Source of the DNA: Geosiphon pyriformis
Taxonomy: Eukaryota; Glomeromycota; Glomeromycetes; Archaeosporales; Geosiphonaceae
DNA length: 64,000 nt
Assembly: GCA_016748015.1 (NCBI GenBank)
Contig: JAAOMT010000283.1
Coordinates: 72,304-136,303 of the forward strand
Direction: 5' to 3'
Below are positions 21,242 through 33,569 of this stretch, in pieces. The notes under the pieces were generated by a model. That model was given only the letters and a program-made list of their open reading frames with translations, was not told where the DNA came from and did not search any database. Positions within the stretch are counted from its first letter, which is position 1; every line of letters begins with the position of its first letter. The translations under genes were made by a program, and so were the position numbers.

Positions 21242-22650
21242 TCAATTTAATGTGTCTGTATTGATAATGATAATTGGTTCTAGATCTTGTAGAATCTTAT
21301 CTAGTCAGATTAGTATTCTTTATACTTTCAATTGTAGAATATTACTGATAGATAATAATGCTATATTGTGATATAGTTTTAGTTGATCTCTATGTGTTGG
21401 TTTGGTTAAAATTTTGTTGTTTAATCTTAATTTATAAGCTCTATTTTCTAAACTTTCTTTTATGTGAAATGATCTATTTTATTTGGGGTCAAATTTTCCA
21501 CTTCATTGTTTTTCTACTTTGGTATAATGTAAAAGTACTTTGTCTTCTATCTTGAATTTAACTGGTTTATCTGGTAGTTAGTTATTGTGTTTTTTTTTTG
21601 TTTTTTTTGTGATTTTTGAATGTTATCAGCTGCTTTTTGCCATTTGTTTTTTAGTGTTTCTATTAATTTATATGTTTTTCTTAACAATGTTTCTTAGAAA
21701 TTGTCTTCTGTTATTGGTTCAGTTGAATATGTGCCAACTTCTATTTCCACTAGTAATGTTGCTGTTCTATTGTACACTAATTCAAATAGTGTTGCTTGTG
21801 TAGTGTCTTGTTTTATTGTTCAATAAGCAAATAATACTGTATAAACAAATTCCATTTATCTTGATTTTTTTGGCTGATTTTGGCAATTGCTTCACACAAT
21901 GTTCTATTGAATTGTTCAACCAAATCATTTGTTTGTGGATGGTATGGTAACAATAATGGTCTTTTAATTCCAAATCTTTGACTTAATTCTGCTAGTGTTT
22001 TGTTTATGAAGTAAGTTCCTTAATCTGATAGCAATTTCTTTGAACATTTATGCTGGCAAATTAGATCTTGATGAACAAATTTGGCAATGGATTTTGCATC
22101 TGCTCTTTGAATGGCTTTTGCTTTTGGTTACTTTGTAAGATAATTCATGGTTATTGTGATATATCTGTTTTTTTGGCTGGTTATTGTTAATAATTTGACT
22201 AAGTTAATCACAATATGATTGAATAGTTGTTTTACTTTGATTGGTTTTAATGGTTTGCTAAGTCTTGTTCCTCCTCTTTTCTAATAAGCATTACAATTTT
22301 GCACATATTAGATGATGTCTGGATACATAAATGACCAGTAGTATCTTTTTCTGATTCTTTTTATTGTTGTTTCTTTGTAAAAGTGTCCTGCTGTTGGATC
22401 TGAATGCATGTTAAACAGTATTGTCTCTTTTTCTGACTCTGTGATTACTCTGGTTAGTTGATCTGGATCTTTTTGATTCTTTTGGTAAAGTATACTTTGA
22501 TAATTGATAAAATATTTTGATTGTTGTTTTATGCTGTTTTGTTCTTTTTGAAATAATTTTTTCTTGAACTGTTGAGTATTTATATAATGCTGGAGTTGTT
22601 AATATTTTTGTGTGTTCATTTTTTTATTATATTTTTGTGTTGCAATGTTC
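21242..22650 (-). pseudogene. E2 integrase
   Basis: The natural stop AAT TGA is at 21242-21244. The zinc domain has MHSDPTAGHFYKE (both His) near 22400 but the CxxC is NCNAY (second Cys to Tyr). In the core, ID-LVG is changed to INLVKLL near 22190 (Asp to Asn), LLSD is kept near 22025 and LVEQFNRTLCE near 21910 keeps Glu. A degraded GPY/F segment lies near 21480. Many stops from CAA and TGG. Confidence 0.85.
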
Positions 22651-22689
22651 GAATTTTGTTATATTTTTGGGTTAAAATGTTCAGATTTG

Positions 22690-24060
22690 TTTCATTTACA
22701 ACAAACTGTTAGTATTCCTATTCTTTTTTCCTTTTTTATAGTATACTGTAAAAGTGTATGATAACAGTGCTATTTTCTATCTTGCATGTCAATTGTCTCC
22801 AAATTTTTGTTTCTGTATTAAAGTATGTACTTCAAATTTTTAACTTAAGTATTTTTTCTATTTTATAACAGTCCAATAAATTGCTAAGTGTTTTAGTGTT
22901 AATGTTCTATAGTTCTTTTTGGCTGACATATGCTACTGGATGTTCTCTTCTATCTGGTTCTTTTTGTAATAGTATGGCTCCTAATGCTTGACCTGATGTA
23001 TTGGTAGTAATGATAAATGGTTTACTATAATTTGGATAGATCAGTATTGAAGCTTAAATGAGCTTTTTTCTTAGTGTGTTGAAAGTTTTTTGTTGTGTTT
23101 TGGTCCATTCATATTTAACATTCTTGGTTTGTAGATAATGCAGTAGTTGAACCAGTTTGGAAAAGTTCTTGATAAAGCAATAATAGTATTCTGTGAATCT
23201 TAAAAATACTTATAACTCAGTCAAGTTGATGAGTACTAAAAACAACTTTACTACTTTAATTTTATCTGAATTTGTTTTAATGTCCTTCTTGCTTACAACA
23301 TATTCCAAAAACTTGAGTTTTGTCTTGCCAAAAAAACACTTGGTTGCATTTAGTTTCAATTCTGCTCTTCTCAGTCTTTTAAACACTTGCTGAAAATGAT
23401 AAAGATGATTATTGAATGTTTTTAAAAACACATTGGTATTGTCTAAATACACAACTACTGATTTCCATAGCAGTCCAATGTAAATAATTTCCATTAGCCA
23501 TTGGAATGTGGCTGGTGTATTGGTTAAGCCAAATGGCATTACTTCAAATTCAAAATTCCCTTTTCTTGTAGTGAATGCCATCTTTTCCTTATCTTTTGGA
23601 TTTATGGCTATTTGCCAGTAACTATTATCTAGATTTAATGTTGAAAACCATTTTTTTTCTTTGAAAGCATTGAATAATTTCTAAATTCATGAAGTTGGAT
23701 AACTGTCTTTACAAGTTACACTATTGAGTTTTCTGTAATTCACACAAAAGCAAATTTTTCTATTTTTTTTATAGACTAGTATTATTAGTAATAATCATGG
23801 GCTTATTGATAACTGAATTAGCCTGTTGTCAAGCATCCAATTGATTTTTTGATGAATGATCTTATGGCTGGTTAGTGGTATTTGGTATGTTCTTTGTTTG
23901 ATTGGCATTGTATCTCCAGTTTTAATCTGATACTAAATTATGTCAGTTTAGCCAAATTTATTTTCACTTGCAAAAATGTTGGTAAAGTTGTTAAGTAATA
24001 TTTTAAGTTGCATATGTTGGAATGGATCTAAGTTTTCCATGTTTATTTGTTCTAATTGTT
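22690..24060 (-). pseudogene. E2 reverse transcriptase and RNase H
   Basis: RT blocks: MPFGLTNTPATFQWLMEI (23540-23485), VVVYLDNTNVFLKTF (23460-23415; LDD to LDN), LKFLEYVVSKKDIK (23320). RNase H (23040-22690) shows ITTNTSGQALGAIL, with the first catalytic Asp changed to Asn, and later blocks around 22900. Stops and a few substitutions prevent function. Confidence 0.85.
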
Positions 24061-24079
24061 TTGATTGAAACAAATAATA

Positions 24080-25397
24080 TTTATTTCATTCATAAATGAT
24101 TTGTGATGTTATGTCAATGTATCCACACAATTGTGGAAAATCTGAAATGTGGTTTGGTGGATGGTTTTCAATTTTGGTGGTTAAATATCCAATGTTGGTT
24201 TCTTTTGGTATTTCAATAATATTTTTCGTGTTGTTATAAATAGAAATTTTAATGTGATTATGGTTCTTGACTGGTATGTGTAAATTGACTAATCCAATCT
24301 TTTCTGATTCGTTCCACTTCAAAAATTTGTGCTTGATCTTTTACTTTTCTTTCTATTACTAACATATGTCTATTATATAGTGAAATAGAAATTGCTTAAT
24401 AGATGGAAATAATTTCTTCTTTGTCAACAATTTTTTTTTCTGTTATGTTAACTGGTATATTTATTCTTTTTGTTGATCTAAATCCACTAATTTTTCTAGC
24501 TGTAATCCCTAATTTTTCTTTGTTTTCCACTAATACTAACTGAGCTATTTTAACCAGAGGCAGAAATATTGCCTGTGCTATCTTTTTGTTTGTGTCAATA
24601 ATATAGGCCTTTTTTAAGTTATTTTATAACATTGCAATGATATTTTTTACATATCCTGTATTAATTATTCCTCCTCTAATGTTGATTCTCTTTTTCACTA
24701 AACTATTCTTAAATACTAATTGAACTATAGTTGTTGCTAAGATTTTTAAGACTACTTTCAGATTAATACAGATGTGCAAATATGGTTCTAATTTTATGGC
24801 TTTTTTTCTGGAATATCTCAGATTAAACTTTGTATTAATATTATACACATGTTTAGACATAATACTTTTATCATTATTACTGAACCATTTAAGTTCCTGT
24901 TTCTTAGAAAGGTCAAGAAATGCGATATATTGTTTTAAGTTTGAATTGAAGTCTAAATCATTGTTATTTTTATTGCTGTTTTGAATGAAGCTAGAACCAT
25001 TATTTTTATTGTCATTGTTGTTAGAGTTTGAATTGGAATTGAATGTCGATTCCAATTTTGATGTACAGCTGCTAATTAGTTCTTCTTCCTTTGGAATTGT
25101 GTAAATTATGCATGGTGGTAAATTGTAATTAAGGTCATATTCATTACAATATTGGAAGTCACATGAAATCAAACAGTGGTTACATAATTGAGTGTTTATT
25201 TCTTTCAAGCACTGTTTTTGTTCTTTTTTTATTGGTACCAGATTCTGGTAATGTTTGTGAAATTTTTCTGAACTGGCTTCAATGTTAAGAAAAGTATCTG
25301 GGTTAGAAATAAGGAAAGTTTTGACTGATTCTAGTGGGTTATTTTTAACCTCCAATATTTTGCTGGGCAAAACACCTTCAACTTTGACACTTGTCAT
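24080..25397 (-). pseudogene. E2 zinc ribbon, Asn-rich linker, dUTPase and spacer
   Basis: 25397-24624 is open for 257 codons. It includes the ribbon QLCNHC then QYCNEYD (25180-25130, last Cys to Tyr), the Asn/Asp/Ser linker (25060-24930) and the dUTPase start. Motif 1 reads NINTKFNLRY, with both Asp changed to Asn; motif 2 KNSLVKKRINIR and motif 3 GIINTGYVKNII follow with the Asp also lost. Motif 5 (ISGFRST) is near 24490. The spacer before RT is at 24322-24086. Loss of the motif 1 and 3 Asp residues would abolish dUTP hydrolysis. Confidence 0.8.
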
Positions 25398-25439
25398 TCT
25401 TCAGATTTTGTCCTTGTCATGTGAATAGCCATCCAGACA

Positions 25440-25960
25440 TGTTAAAACATGATTTCATGTGGCATTGAAGAATGTTTTATGACTGACACAGTTACTAATA
25501 AGCATCATGTATTGGCATAAGGCATCACATGTTCTTCTTTGACCAAGAATGTTGTTTCATATTTTTTCATTGAGTAACTGTTTCTTATAAGCAAAACATG
25601 GTTCATTGTTTTACTTGTCTTGTTATTTGGGGTATTCATAGTATTTTCTGTAATATGGTTTGCAGTAGTAATGAGTATGTATCCAATAATCTTTATTAAG
25701 TGTAATTTATGCTCTCATAGAGAACAGCTTTTTCTTGCAATTTTTGAATTTGAGTGGTATATGTGATGGCTCTTTTATGGTTTTATGTGAATATGATTTT
25801 TTTCAGTCACTAGTTATCTCCTTTGTAGCCATAATTTCTTCAGGTTTATTCTCTTTTTTTTTTTTCTTTGTCATCCTAAGTTAAAATTGACAGTAGCTTA
25901 TTGTGGTTATTGTTGGCCCAGGAAACTTAGTAAGTTTCTCAGATAGGTTTTTTCTTTTCT
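25440..25960 (-). pseudogene. E2 cysteine-rich module, heavily eroded
   Basis: This aligns in position with the multi-Cys module of E1 and E3. Remaining landmarks include HYYCKPYYRKYYEYPK (25660), NEPCFAYK (25590) and TCDALCQYMMLI (25530-25495). Several Cys codons have become Tyr (TGT/TGC to TAT/TAC). Upstream, Lys/Glu-rich coding (about 25950-25850) corresponds to the linker after protease. Confidence 0.55.
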
Positions 25961-26089
25961 TCTTTGAACTTGATTAGTGGTACTGGTGTTATTATAGATT
26001 TAAAGTAACTACAGATGGCTGGTATTTGCATGTGCTAGCCATTTTGGCTGAGTTGTAATTCTTGGGTGGTCCAATTAAGTACAGTGTTA

Positions 26090-26575
26090 ATTTTAACTAG
26101 CCAATCATTACCAACTAGTGTTTAATATTGTGTAGCTTCTATTACTAAGACTTTGATTAGTATTATGATGCCATTGATTTTGAAGAAGTCATTAATTTCA
26201 CCAATTGGAGTTTTCATCACTCTATTAATGGTGATTATTCAGGTGCTGGCAGCATGATTAACTCGGCAACCTAATTGGTTCATGAGTTGTCATGTGATAA
26301 TGCTGTCTACTAAACTGCTGTCTAAAATAAGTTTGATGAGATAACTATTAACTGTGGCATCAGTATACATTGCTGTAATAAGTTTAGTGTTGAAAACAGC
26401 TCTACTAAATAATGAGACTAATGTGGTTTTTTCAAGCTCAAAAGAGAATATGATGACAAGTGTTTTATCTTTAATACTGATTGCTAATGGAATATTGCTA
26501 GTAAGTAATTGCTGTGATTTGAATTCTGAGTTGTTGAATTGTGTGTCTTTTGGAGTTACTAAGAGACTCAAATAG
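26090..26575 (-). pseudogene. E2 aspartic protease
   Basis: LILDSSLVDSIIT near 26330-26290 is the active site with Gly changed to Ser (GGT to AGT). The upstream block AVFNTKLITAMYTDATV is shared with E1. The C-terminal block with GNDWL is near 26115. Confidence 0.8.
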
Positions 26576-26599
26576 TTATGAGAATTTGGGTTTTAAAAG

Positions 26600-28663
26600 T
26601 AACTGGTTCTTGAACTCTGCTGTTATAATCTTAATGGTTGGTTGAAAGAGCTGGGGATTAGTTGATAGACAATTATTGCTAATCTCCAGTTTTAAGTGAC
26701 TCTTGATTTGGAATTTTCTGATGTTATCTGAGCTGAGTTTAATGGCAGTAATGGAATTACTGGTGTTTAATAAATTATTGGTTATTGTGATGATTGATAA
26801 ATTATGGGTAATGCCAGTTGATAAATTGGCCATGTCATCTGTACATAATGTGGTTGAGTTTGGTATTGTTTGTGTGTTTAATAATTATCATAATTCTGAA
26901 TTGGAAATTGGTAATCAGAATTTTGATACTGATTTTTCAATTGTTGGTCACTTATTCTTTTGTGACATTTGAATTGCAAATGTTTTTGTTTACCACAATA
27001 ATGGCAGATATGCATCTTTTGCTGCCATGATGGTCATGTTGATGTTGAGTGTGATTGATTTTGGTGCTAATTAATAGTTTTGGAATTGTTGCAATATTGG
27101 AGTAATTAATATATTGCTTGATTGTTGTTAGCTAAGTATCCCTCTAATTTCTGATTAATTGAATCACTAAATTATTTCAATTTGGAATCCAATTCAAATA
27201 ATCCATTCATTACTAGATTTACAGCTTGGATGTGATTAGCTTTTAATTCAGCAGTTTTAGAATCTCTGACATGAATGACTGCTGCTTGAAGATTGGCTGG
27301 ATGTAATAAACATATGCATTACAGAATACTGCTATGTAATTTGCAAATGAACTGATTTAAAATCTGGACTACTGTAAAATAATTGGCATTGATGACTTGA
27401 ATTTGGCACAGATTCTTGTGGAAGCATCCTAAGTAAGTGGTGACTGCTTTGGCATCTCTTTGTTTAATAATAGTAAGTGTATTAGCTAAGTGGTTGATGC
27501 TGTTATTATTACTAAAATATTTTAGGAATTTCTGTTTAAACATGTCAAAGATTTGAGATTTCTGGGCCAAACTCTGATACTAGGAATTGGCAGTGTTTTG
27601 AAAAAAATAAGAAATGGCTTGTAGTGTTCTGGTGTCATTCCATCTGTTGGCTGTGATGGCTTTTTCCATATTGTTAAACCATACTTGAACATCATCCTTT
27701 TTGCCAATAAATTTTTCTATTTTGGCAATTGGAGCATAGGCCATTGGTTGTTGCTGTAGTAGTTGTTGAAGTGATTGTTGTGGTTGTTGTTAAGATGATA
27801 CTTGTGACTGTTAAATTAGTTCAGCAATTGATTCAATTAGTGGCTGATTGATTACAATTGCTGGAGATAAGTGTTGTTGATTAATTAATTATATTGGGAT
27901 TTGAATTGTTCTGATTTTTCTGAATTTAAATATTCAGAGTTTCAATTTCTGGGTTTTCTGGAATCAAGTTTTGATAATTAAATTCTCAATCTTTATTTTT
28001 TTTCTCTTTTGATTCCATCACTTTTCAAGGACTTGTGACTCTAAAATCTGGTTAAGATAGTGGTGATTGAAATTCTAATGGTGTTAGTGATTATGATTTA
28101 AATCATTCAAAATAATTGCCATAGGTTTCTAATAATTCTACTTTCTTTTGTTAACTTTAAAATGAGAGTTAAACTAATGATGATTTCACATTTGAGGTGG
28201 ATGTGCCTGATAATGAAATGTTAATAATGCTTCTAAATATATAGTAATATAATAGGTTGGTTGGTGATTCTACTCTTGTTTTTTTTTAAGTGGATGGTTG
28301 TATTCTTTGAAGTGTTACTACTGGTGTTTGTAATTTTTCTTTGTCTTTGTTTGCATAGGTAATTGAATATCTTTGTTGAGTGTGAATTTTAATTTCTCTG
28401 TTGATTTCAGTGAGAATTGTTGTAAAATTATGATTGGTTAATAGACTGGTATTTTGAATTAATTCATTGTAAAAATTTTTTCTTGCTGAATTGGTTTCTA
28501 TTGGTACTTTTAGCAAATATGAGATTCTCTTATTAACATAGAAATTGAAGGCTGATTCTGCTAATAGGTAGTTGTTGGTTAATTCTAAGTGTTGACAGTA
28601 GTGTTGAAATAAGGATTTGGCAAATTCTAAATAGTTTGTCCTTATTCTTTCTGGTTCTGCCAC
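26600..28663 (-). pseudogene. E2 gag
   Basis: The frame opens at the conserved GTG (VAEPERIRTN, 28663). N-terminal domain 28663-28286; Gln-rich linker about 27840-27740; capsid-like block FLKYFSNNNSINHLANTLTII (27530-27470). An intact CCHC knuckle, CHYCGKQKHLQFKC, is at 27006-26965. A Tyr/Gln-rich tail follows. Stops at CAA and TGG codons. Confidence 0.85.
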
Positions 28664-28725
28664 TTTTGGATAGTTGTTGTGGGTGCTGGTTCTTTGTAAG
28701 ATTATATCTCACAAAAAGCACCAAA

Positions 28726-28910
28726 TATTACAGGTGATTATTTGGGATCTTAAATCAAATAACAAATTTGTAACTTGGTGTTCAATAACTAATATGGTTG
28801 ATGATATCTGAAGGTTTTGGGTTGGAGTTCTTTATATAATGGACAGAGATTCAGTTGTTGTTTTAATAGCCTCCCAGAATCGCAATTTCATCAAATTTTT
28901 TTTTTAGCAT
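28726..28910 (-). repeat. E2 5' LTR, segment inside EB's left flank
   Basis: This is the U5-side part of the E2 5' LTR (plus strand TATTACAGGTGATTATTTGG to TTTAGCAT). EB begins at 28911. The matching remainder is 40814-41481. The primer binding region (reads TTTGGTGCTTTTTGTGAG on minus) lies at 28725-28700. Confidence 0.9.
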
Positions 28911-29883
28911 TGTTACCAGAGGTTTTTTGGTCTCTTTTTTTGAATGTTGCTAATGTTTGTCTGTTGCTAATTTCATGTTTTCTGGAAGCAGTTGAACCTC
29001 CAATAACTGAATTTATCTTCAAATTATCTCCTATAATTTGAAGTGCTGGGCTTATAAGTGAAATGGCCAATTCCATGCCAGTTACTTTGTATAGTTACAT
29101 TGTAGTAAATATCAACTCTTTCCCAAGAATTGCTTATCTGAAAGTTCACTAAAAATGTGTAGTTACTTTGCTGTGAAAATCAACTTTTCTACAGGAATCT
29201 TGTCTGTAGACTACTCTAATAATTATGATAAAAAAATAAAATAAAAATAAAAGAAATATAAAAGAAATAAGATTGTTAAGAGAAACATTTTCTATTCAGG
29301 CCTGAAGTCATTAACAGTTTATTGAAATTGGGAACTAATCAATTTCAAAATATTAGTTGTATTGAAGAAATTTCAAGTATAATAATTAAAGGATTTGGTT
29401 TTTGAATATTTTAATTTTTATTTGAAATGTGTAAAAAGTAATTTGTTCTAATTAAAATATCTAAAGTAAAATACTATGTTATAATACTATGAAATAATAA
29501 ATTTTCTTGAAAAAAGAAGCTCTTTTTTTATACAATCTGTTGTAGTACTAGTTTTTGAACTTGCACTTTTCTCTTTGCTACAATTTGGGTGAACTAAAGA
29601 TATATTTTGGCAAACTACAAGTTATTTCACTAAACTATTGATTATTTCAGCCAATTTTTATTAATTTTGGCGAATTTTGACTATGTTAAATAATTCAAGA
29701 TATTGTGTAATTTGATCATCTTAATTTTTATAATACAAATCAGATTATTGATTGAATAATAATATTTGATAATTTGATTAAATAATAAGTAATAATCGAA
29801 ATAATAATAATATATGCTAATTAATAATAGGAATTATGAGGATAATTTTATGCTAATTAATAATTAAAATTCTACTGGTAAGA
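28911..29883 (-). repeat. EB 3' LTR (family B)
   Basis: On plus it starts TGTTACCAGAGGTTTTTTGG and ends TCTACTGGTAAGA (expected GGTAACA). It matches the 5' LTR and the two solo LTRs. On minus it carries eroded copies of the GCCGAAAT array and a TATAAAAAAAGAGC promoter (about 29535-29520). Confidence 0.9.
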
Positions 29884-29894
29884 TAATCTCTTCC

Positions 29895-30580
29895 TCAAAA
29901 CTGAGCTCCATTAAAGTTCAAGCATTATTTGTAATGTTAAGATAGTAGTCCAAAATAATTGAAGTGATTGGTCTGAAAATTGTTGAAATTTTAGTTCTGT
30001 GAGCTTTCCAATGTATTAAATCTTTATTGGATAAAGTATTGGATTTTGTAAGACATTTTCACAAGTGTTGAATAACTCATAAAGTCTAAATACTGCTTTA
30101 AGTTTGTAGTGAATGTTTGTTGGTCCAGTTGTTATCTTAAATTCATTGTGAATTTGTTTTTGTATAGTCTCAAGAGTGATGTTAGTTGCTTTAAGTTCCA
30201 GTTTTCGTTCATAAAGTGTTTTTTTAATATGAAAATATTTATATATAAGGGTATATTTATTGTTCTGTTCATTAAGGAATAATAAAAGTTTTTGTTAAAT
30301 TGTGGTATTTGGCAGAATATCAATAAAGACAGATAAAACATTTTTTTTTTAATGCTTGCTTCAAAAGTTCTGGTAATTAATTTTCAAAATAACTTCTTGT
30401 TTTTCTTCTATAGGGATGATAATTTTGAGAATTATTTACTATGAGTGTTGTGGTTTCTTTTTGAGTGTAATTAATTTGATTTTCATTAATTGTTATGGAT
30501 AAGTCAAGAAGTGTTTTTAAAGCTAACATTAATTTTTGAAATATTTATTGAATATTTTGAGGAATAACTATGATAAAAAT
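29895..30580 (-). pseudogene. EB 3' ORF (family B homologue of ORF3)
   Basis: It ends LNFNGAQF-stop (29895-29897), parallel to FNRAQY, LDRAQY and FDKAQY of family A, directly before a purine tract (GAGGAAGAGATTA on minus). An open stretch covers 30341-29895 except for late stops. Upstream in the same frame, past a TGA at 30384-30386, ITINENQINYTQK parallels ITINQQTI of E1 and E3, and a Gln/Leu helical opening (about 30570-30510) parallels the family A start. About 225 codons. Function unknown. Confidence 0.6.
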
Positions 30581-30789
30581 GATTAACTAATAAAATTTTT
30601 TTTTTGAAAAAAAATAAAGAAAATTATTTTTTGAATATAGGGTTTTTTTATTTGTTTTTGGGTTTGAATGTTTCTTGTAATTATTTACTATTTTTGTTTT
30701 ATGTTTTGTGTATTTTAAAGGGGTTATTAAAAAATGTTAAATTAAGTGTTCAAGTTTGGTTGTTGTTCTATTATAACTATTGGTTCTAA

Positions 30790-31990
30790 ATTTTGGGAAA
30801 TATTTTCAGTATTAATTAAAGGGGAATGTGTACCAATTTGTGAAATTAATGGTTCAGAAATGTTTCTGGAATAATAATGTTTCAATCAATCTTTGTGTGC
30901 AACTTTTGTTAGTATTTTGTTATCAAGTTTTAACTTGTATGATTTATTGCCTAAAATTTTATAAATATAAAATGATTCATTCCATTTATGTTCAAATTTT
31001 CTATTCTATTGTTTTTTAGCCTTAGTTCTGTGTAAGAAAACTTTATTTCTAACTTTAAATTCATTGGTAACTAGTGGCAATTTGTTATTATGCCTTTTTT
31101 TTTGTTAAGCTTGAAAGTATTTAATATGAGTGGCTGTTATTTGTCTTTTTTTTTCAGTGTACTAAGAAGAATATAGGTTCTTTTTTGAAGTGTTTCTTAA
31201 AAGTTTTTTTCATTGATTGGTTGCACTGGATATGTTTCTACTGTAAAATTAATTGATAATGTTGCTGTTCTTCCATAAATAAGGTTAAATAGTATGTGTT
31301 TCATAGTATTTTGTTTTAGTGTTCTGTATATTAGTAACACTGATGGAATAAATATATCTCATTCTTGCTCAAAATCTGTTGAAACTTTGGCTAAAGATTC
31401 ACACAATGTTCTGTTAAAATGTTCTACAAGTCTATTTGTTTAGGAGTGATAAGGTAATAATAAAGATCTTTTGACATTGAATCATTTACAAATTTTTTGT
31501 ATTAAGTTGTTCACAAAATGTGTTTCTTGATCAGATAAAAATTCAATTGGGTATCCATATCTACAAATAATGTCTTCATAGATGAAATTTGCTACTGATT
31601 TTGCATCTGCTCTTTGGATGGCTCTAGCTTCAAGCCATTTGGTGAGATAATTTACTGTGATTGCAATATAATGATTTTCTTGAATTGTGATAGGTAATAG
31701 TCTAACTAAGTCAATTCCCACTCTGTCAAAAGATTGTCCAACTTTGATTGGATTTAAAGATTTTGTGGAGTGAGTTTTTTCTCTTCTTTAACAACTATTA
31801 CAAGATTTTACATATTGTTGAATGTCTTTTTGCATGTGAGGCCAAAAATAATGTTCAAGAGTTCTTTGGATTGTTCCATCTTTTCCCAAGTGTGCTGAAG
31901 AAGGATTTGTGTGCATGTTATATAGAATTGTTTTTTTTATTTTCCTGTACTAATCTGAATAGTTGGTTTGGGTTTTTGCAATTTTTGTAA
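30790..31990 (-). pseudogene. EB integrase
   Basis: Zinc domain MHTNPSSAHLGKDG (31915) and CNSC (31800) keep H, H, C and C. The core has VGIDLVRLL (31720), LSDQETHF (31530) and LVEHFNRTLCE (31440), so the D, D and E residues survive. A GPY/F-like segment KFEHKWNESFYI lies near 31005-30965. Stops from CAA and TGG. The YIAITVNYLTKWLEARAIQ block is shared with family A. Confidence 0.85.
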
Positions 31991-32199
31991 TAGATTTTGT
32001 TGTGGTGTATAAAATATTGTTTAGATTGGTATTGTAATCAATGTTTTTTACTTGGAGACCAATCTTTTGGCATGGTAAAAGTTTCCAAATAGTTTTTAAG
32101 ATTGTTGTAATTTCTGGGGTTCATTGTTGTTTGGTTATTTTGTTGGTGGGTTGTGGTGAATTTGTTGTTGGTGTTAATCTTGTCTCATTCTTGAAAGGC

Positions 32200-33560
32200 T
32201 ATCAACATTTGTGTATAGTTTTTCTGATTTGTGGTGTACAATATATTTGTAGTCTGCTAAGAAGTCATTTCATCAAAACTGTTTGGCACTTTGTTTAGTT
32301 TTCTTTTTATTAAACCACTTGAGACCAATATTGTCAGTTATGATATCAAATTCTTTTTCATTCTTCAAGTATTGTTGAAAGTGTTTAAGAGCCCAAATAA
32401 CTGTAGCAGCTTCTAATTCAATTAAGCCATATTTGAGTTCTGTTAGTTTAAGTGTTTTACTGGTATAGACAATAACTTATTCCTGGCCATTTTTATCCAA
32501 TTGTAATAAAATAACACCAAATACTATGTGTGAAGCATCAGTGACTAGTTAGAACTGTCTGTTAAAGTTTGGGTAAGCAAAAACTGGTGTTATTGTCAAT
32601 TTTGTTTTGAGGGTTTTAAAGGCTTTCTGTTGTTCTTCAGCCCATTGGTATGGCACATTTTTGTTGATAAGATAATTAAGAGGTTTGACAATCTTTGAAA
32701 ATCTTTTGATGAATTTCCGATAGTAAAAAGCTAATCCTACAAATTTTTGTAGTTTTGTGGTATTTTTGGGAGTTTAAAAGTTTTTGACAGCACTGATTAT
32801 TCTAAGGTTTGGTTTGACTCCATTTTTGCTAACAATGTGTCCAAGGAAAATTAAATTTGTTTTTCCAAAGTAATACTTTTCAATGTTCAATTTCAATTCT
32901 GCTTTCCATAATTATTGAAAAACTTCTTATAGGTGGATAAAATGAGCTTCAAAGCTTGATAAGTACACATCAGTGTCATTAAGATAAACAATTACTAATT
33001 GTCATAAAAGTCTTTTATATACAATATCTATGAGTCACTGGAATGTTGCTGGTGCATTGCAGAGTCCAAAAAGCATAACATTGAACTCATAGTTTTCTCT
33101 TTATGTGGTAAATGCTGTTTAGGGTCGATCTTTTAGGTTCATTTCGACTTGTCAGTATCCACTTTCCAAGTTTAAAGTTGAGAAGAACTTGGCTTTTCCT
33201 AGAGCATCTAATATGTCATTAATTCTTGGAAGAGGGTAGATATTTCCAATTGTTATACTGTTGAGCTGATAATAATCTACACAGAATCTGATTTTTCCAT
33301 TTTTTTTTTTGACAAGAACCACTGGTAAGGCCCAAAAACTTCTTAATGGTTAAATTAATTCATTATTGAGCATTTTTTGGATCTCTTTTCTGATAAATTG
33401 GTGATTAGTAGATAGAACTTGGTAGGCTTGTTGTCATTTTGGTGGAGCATCTCCTGTGTGAATTTGATGTTGAACAATATCAGTTTTTCCAAGATTATTG
33501 TTGTCTTTTACAAATATATCTGCAAATTTATCTATTAGTTGTTTCAGTTGTTTTTGTTGT
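32200..33560 (-). pseudogene. EB reverse transcriptase and RNase H
   Basis: RT: FADIF.K...LGKTDIVQHQI (about 33520-33460), RFCVDYYQLNSITIG (33285), FSTLNLESGY (33190), FGLCNAPATFQ (33070) and VIVYLNDTDVYL with YLND at 32986-32975 (first catalytic Asp to Asn). IFLGHIVSKNGVKPN follows (32850). RNase H: LVTDASHMVFGVILLQ (32560), LIELEAATVIWALKHF (32420), IITDNIGLKWF (32340), D, E and D present. Multiple stops. Confidence 0.85.
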
Positions 33561-33569
33561 TGGGATTCT

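Noticed and set aside
21358-21803. Hydrophobic plus-strand frames as membrane proteins
   Set aside because: They are antisense to E2 integrase, whose motifs are clear on minus.
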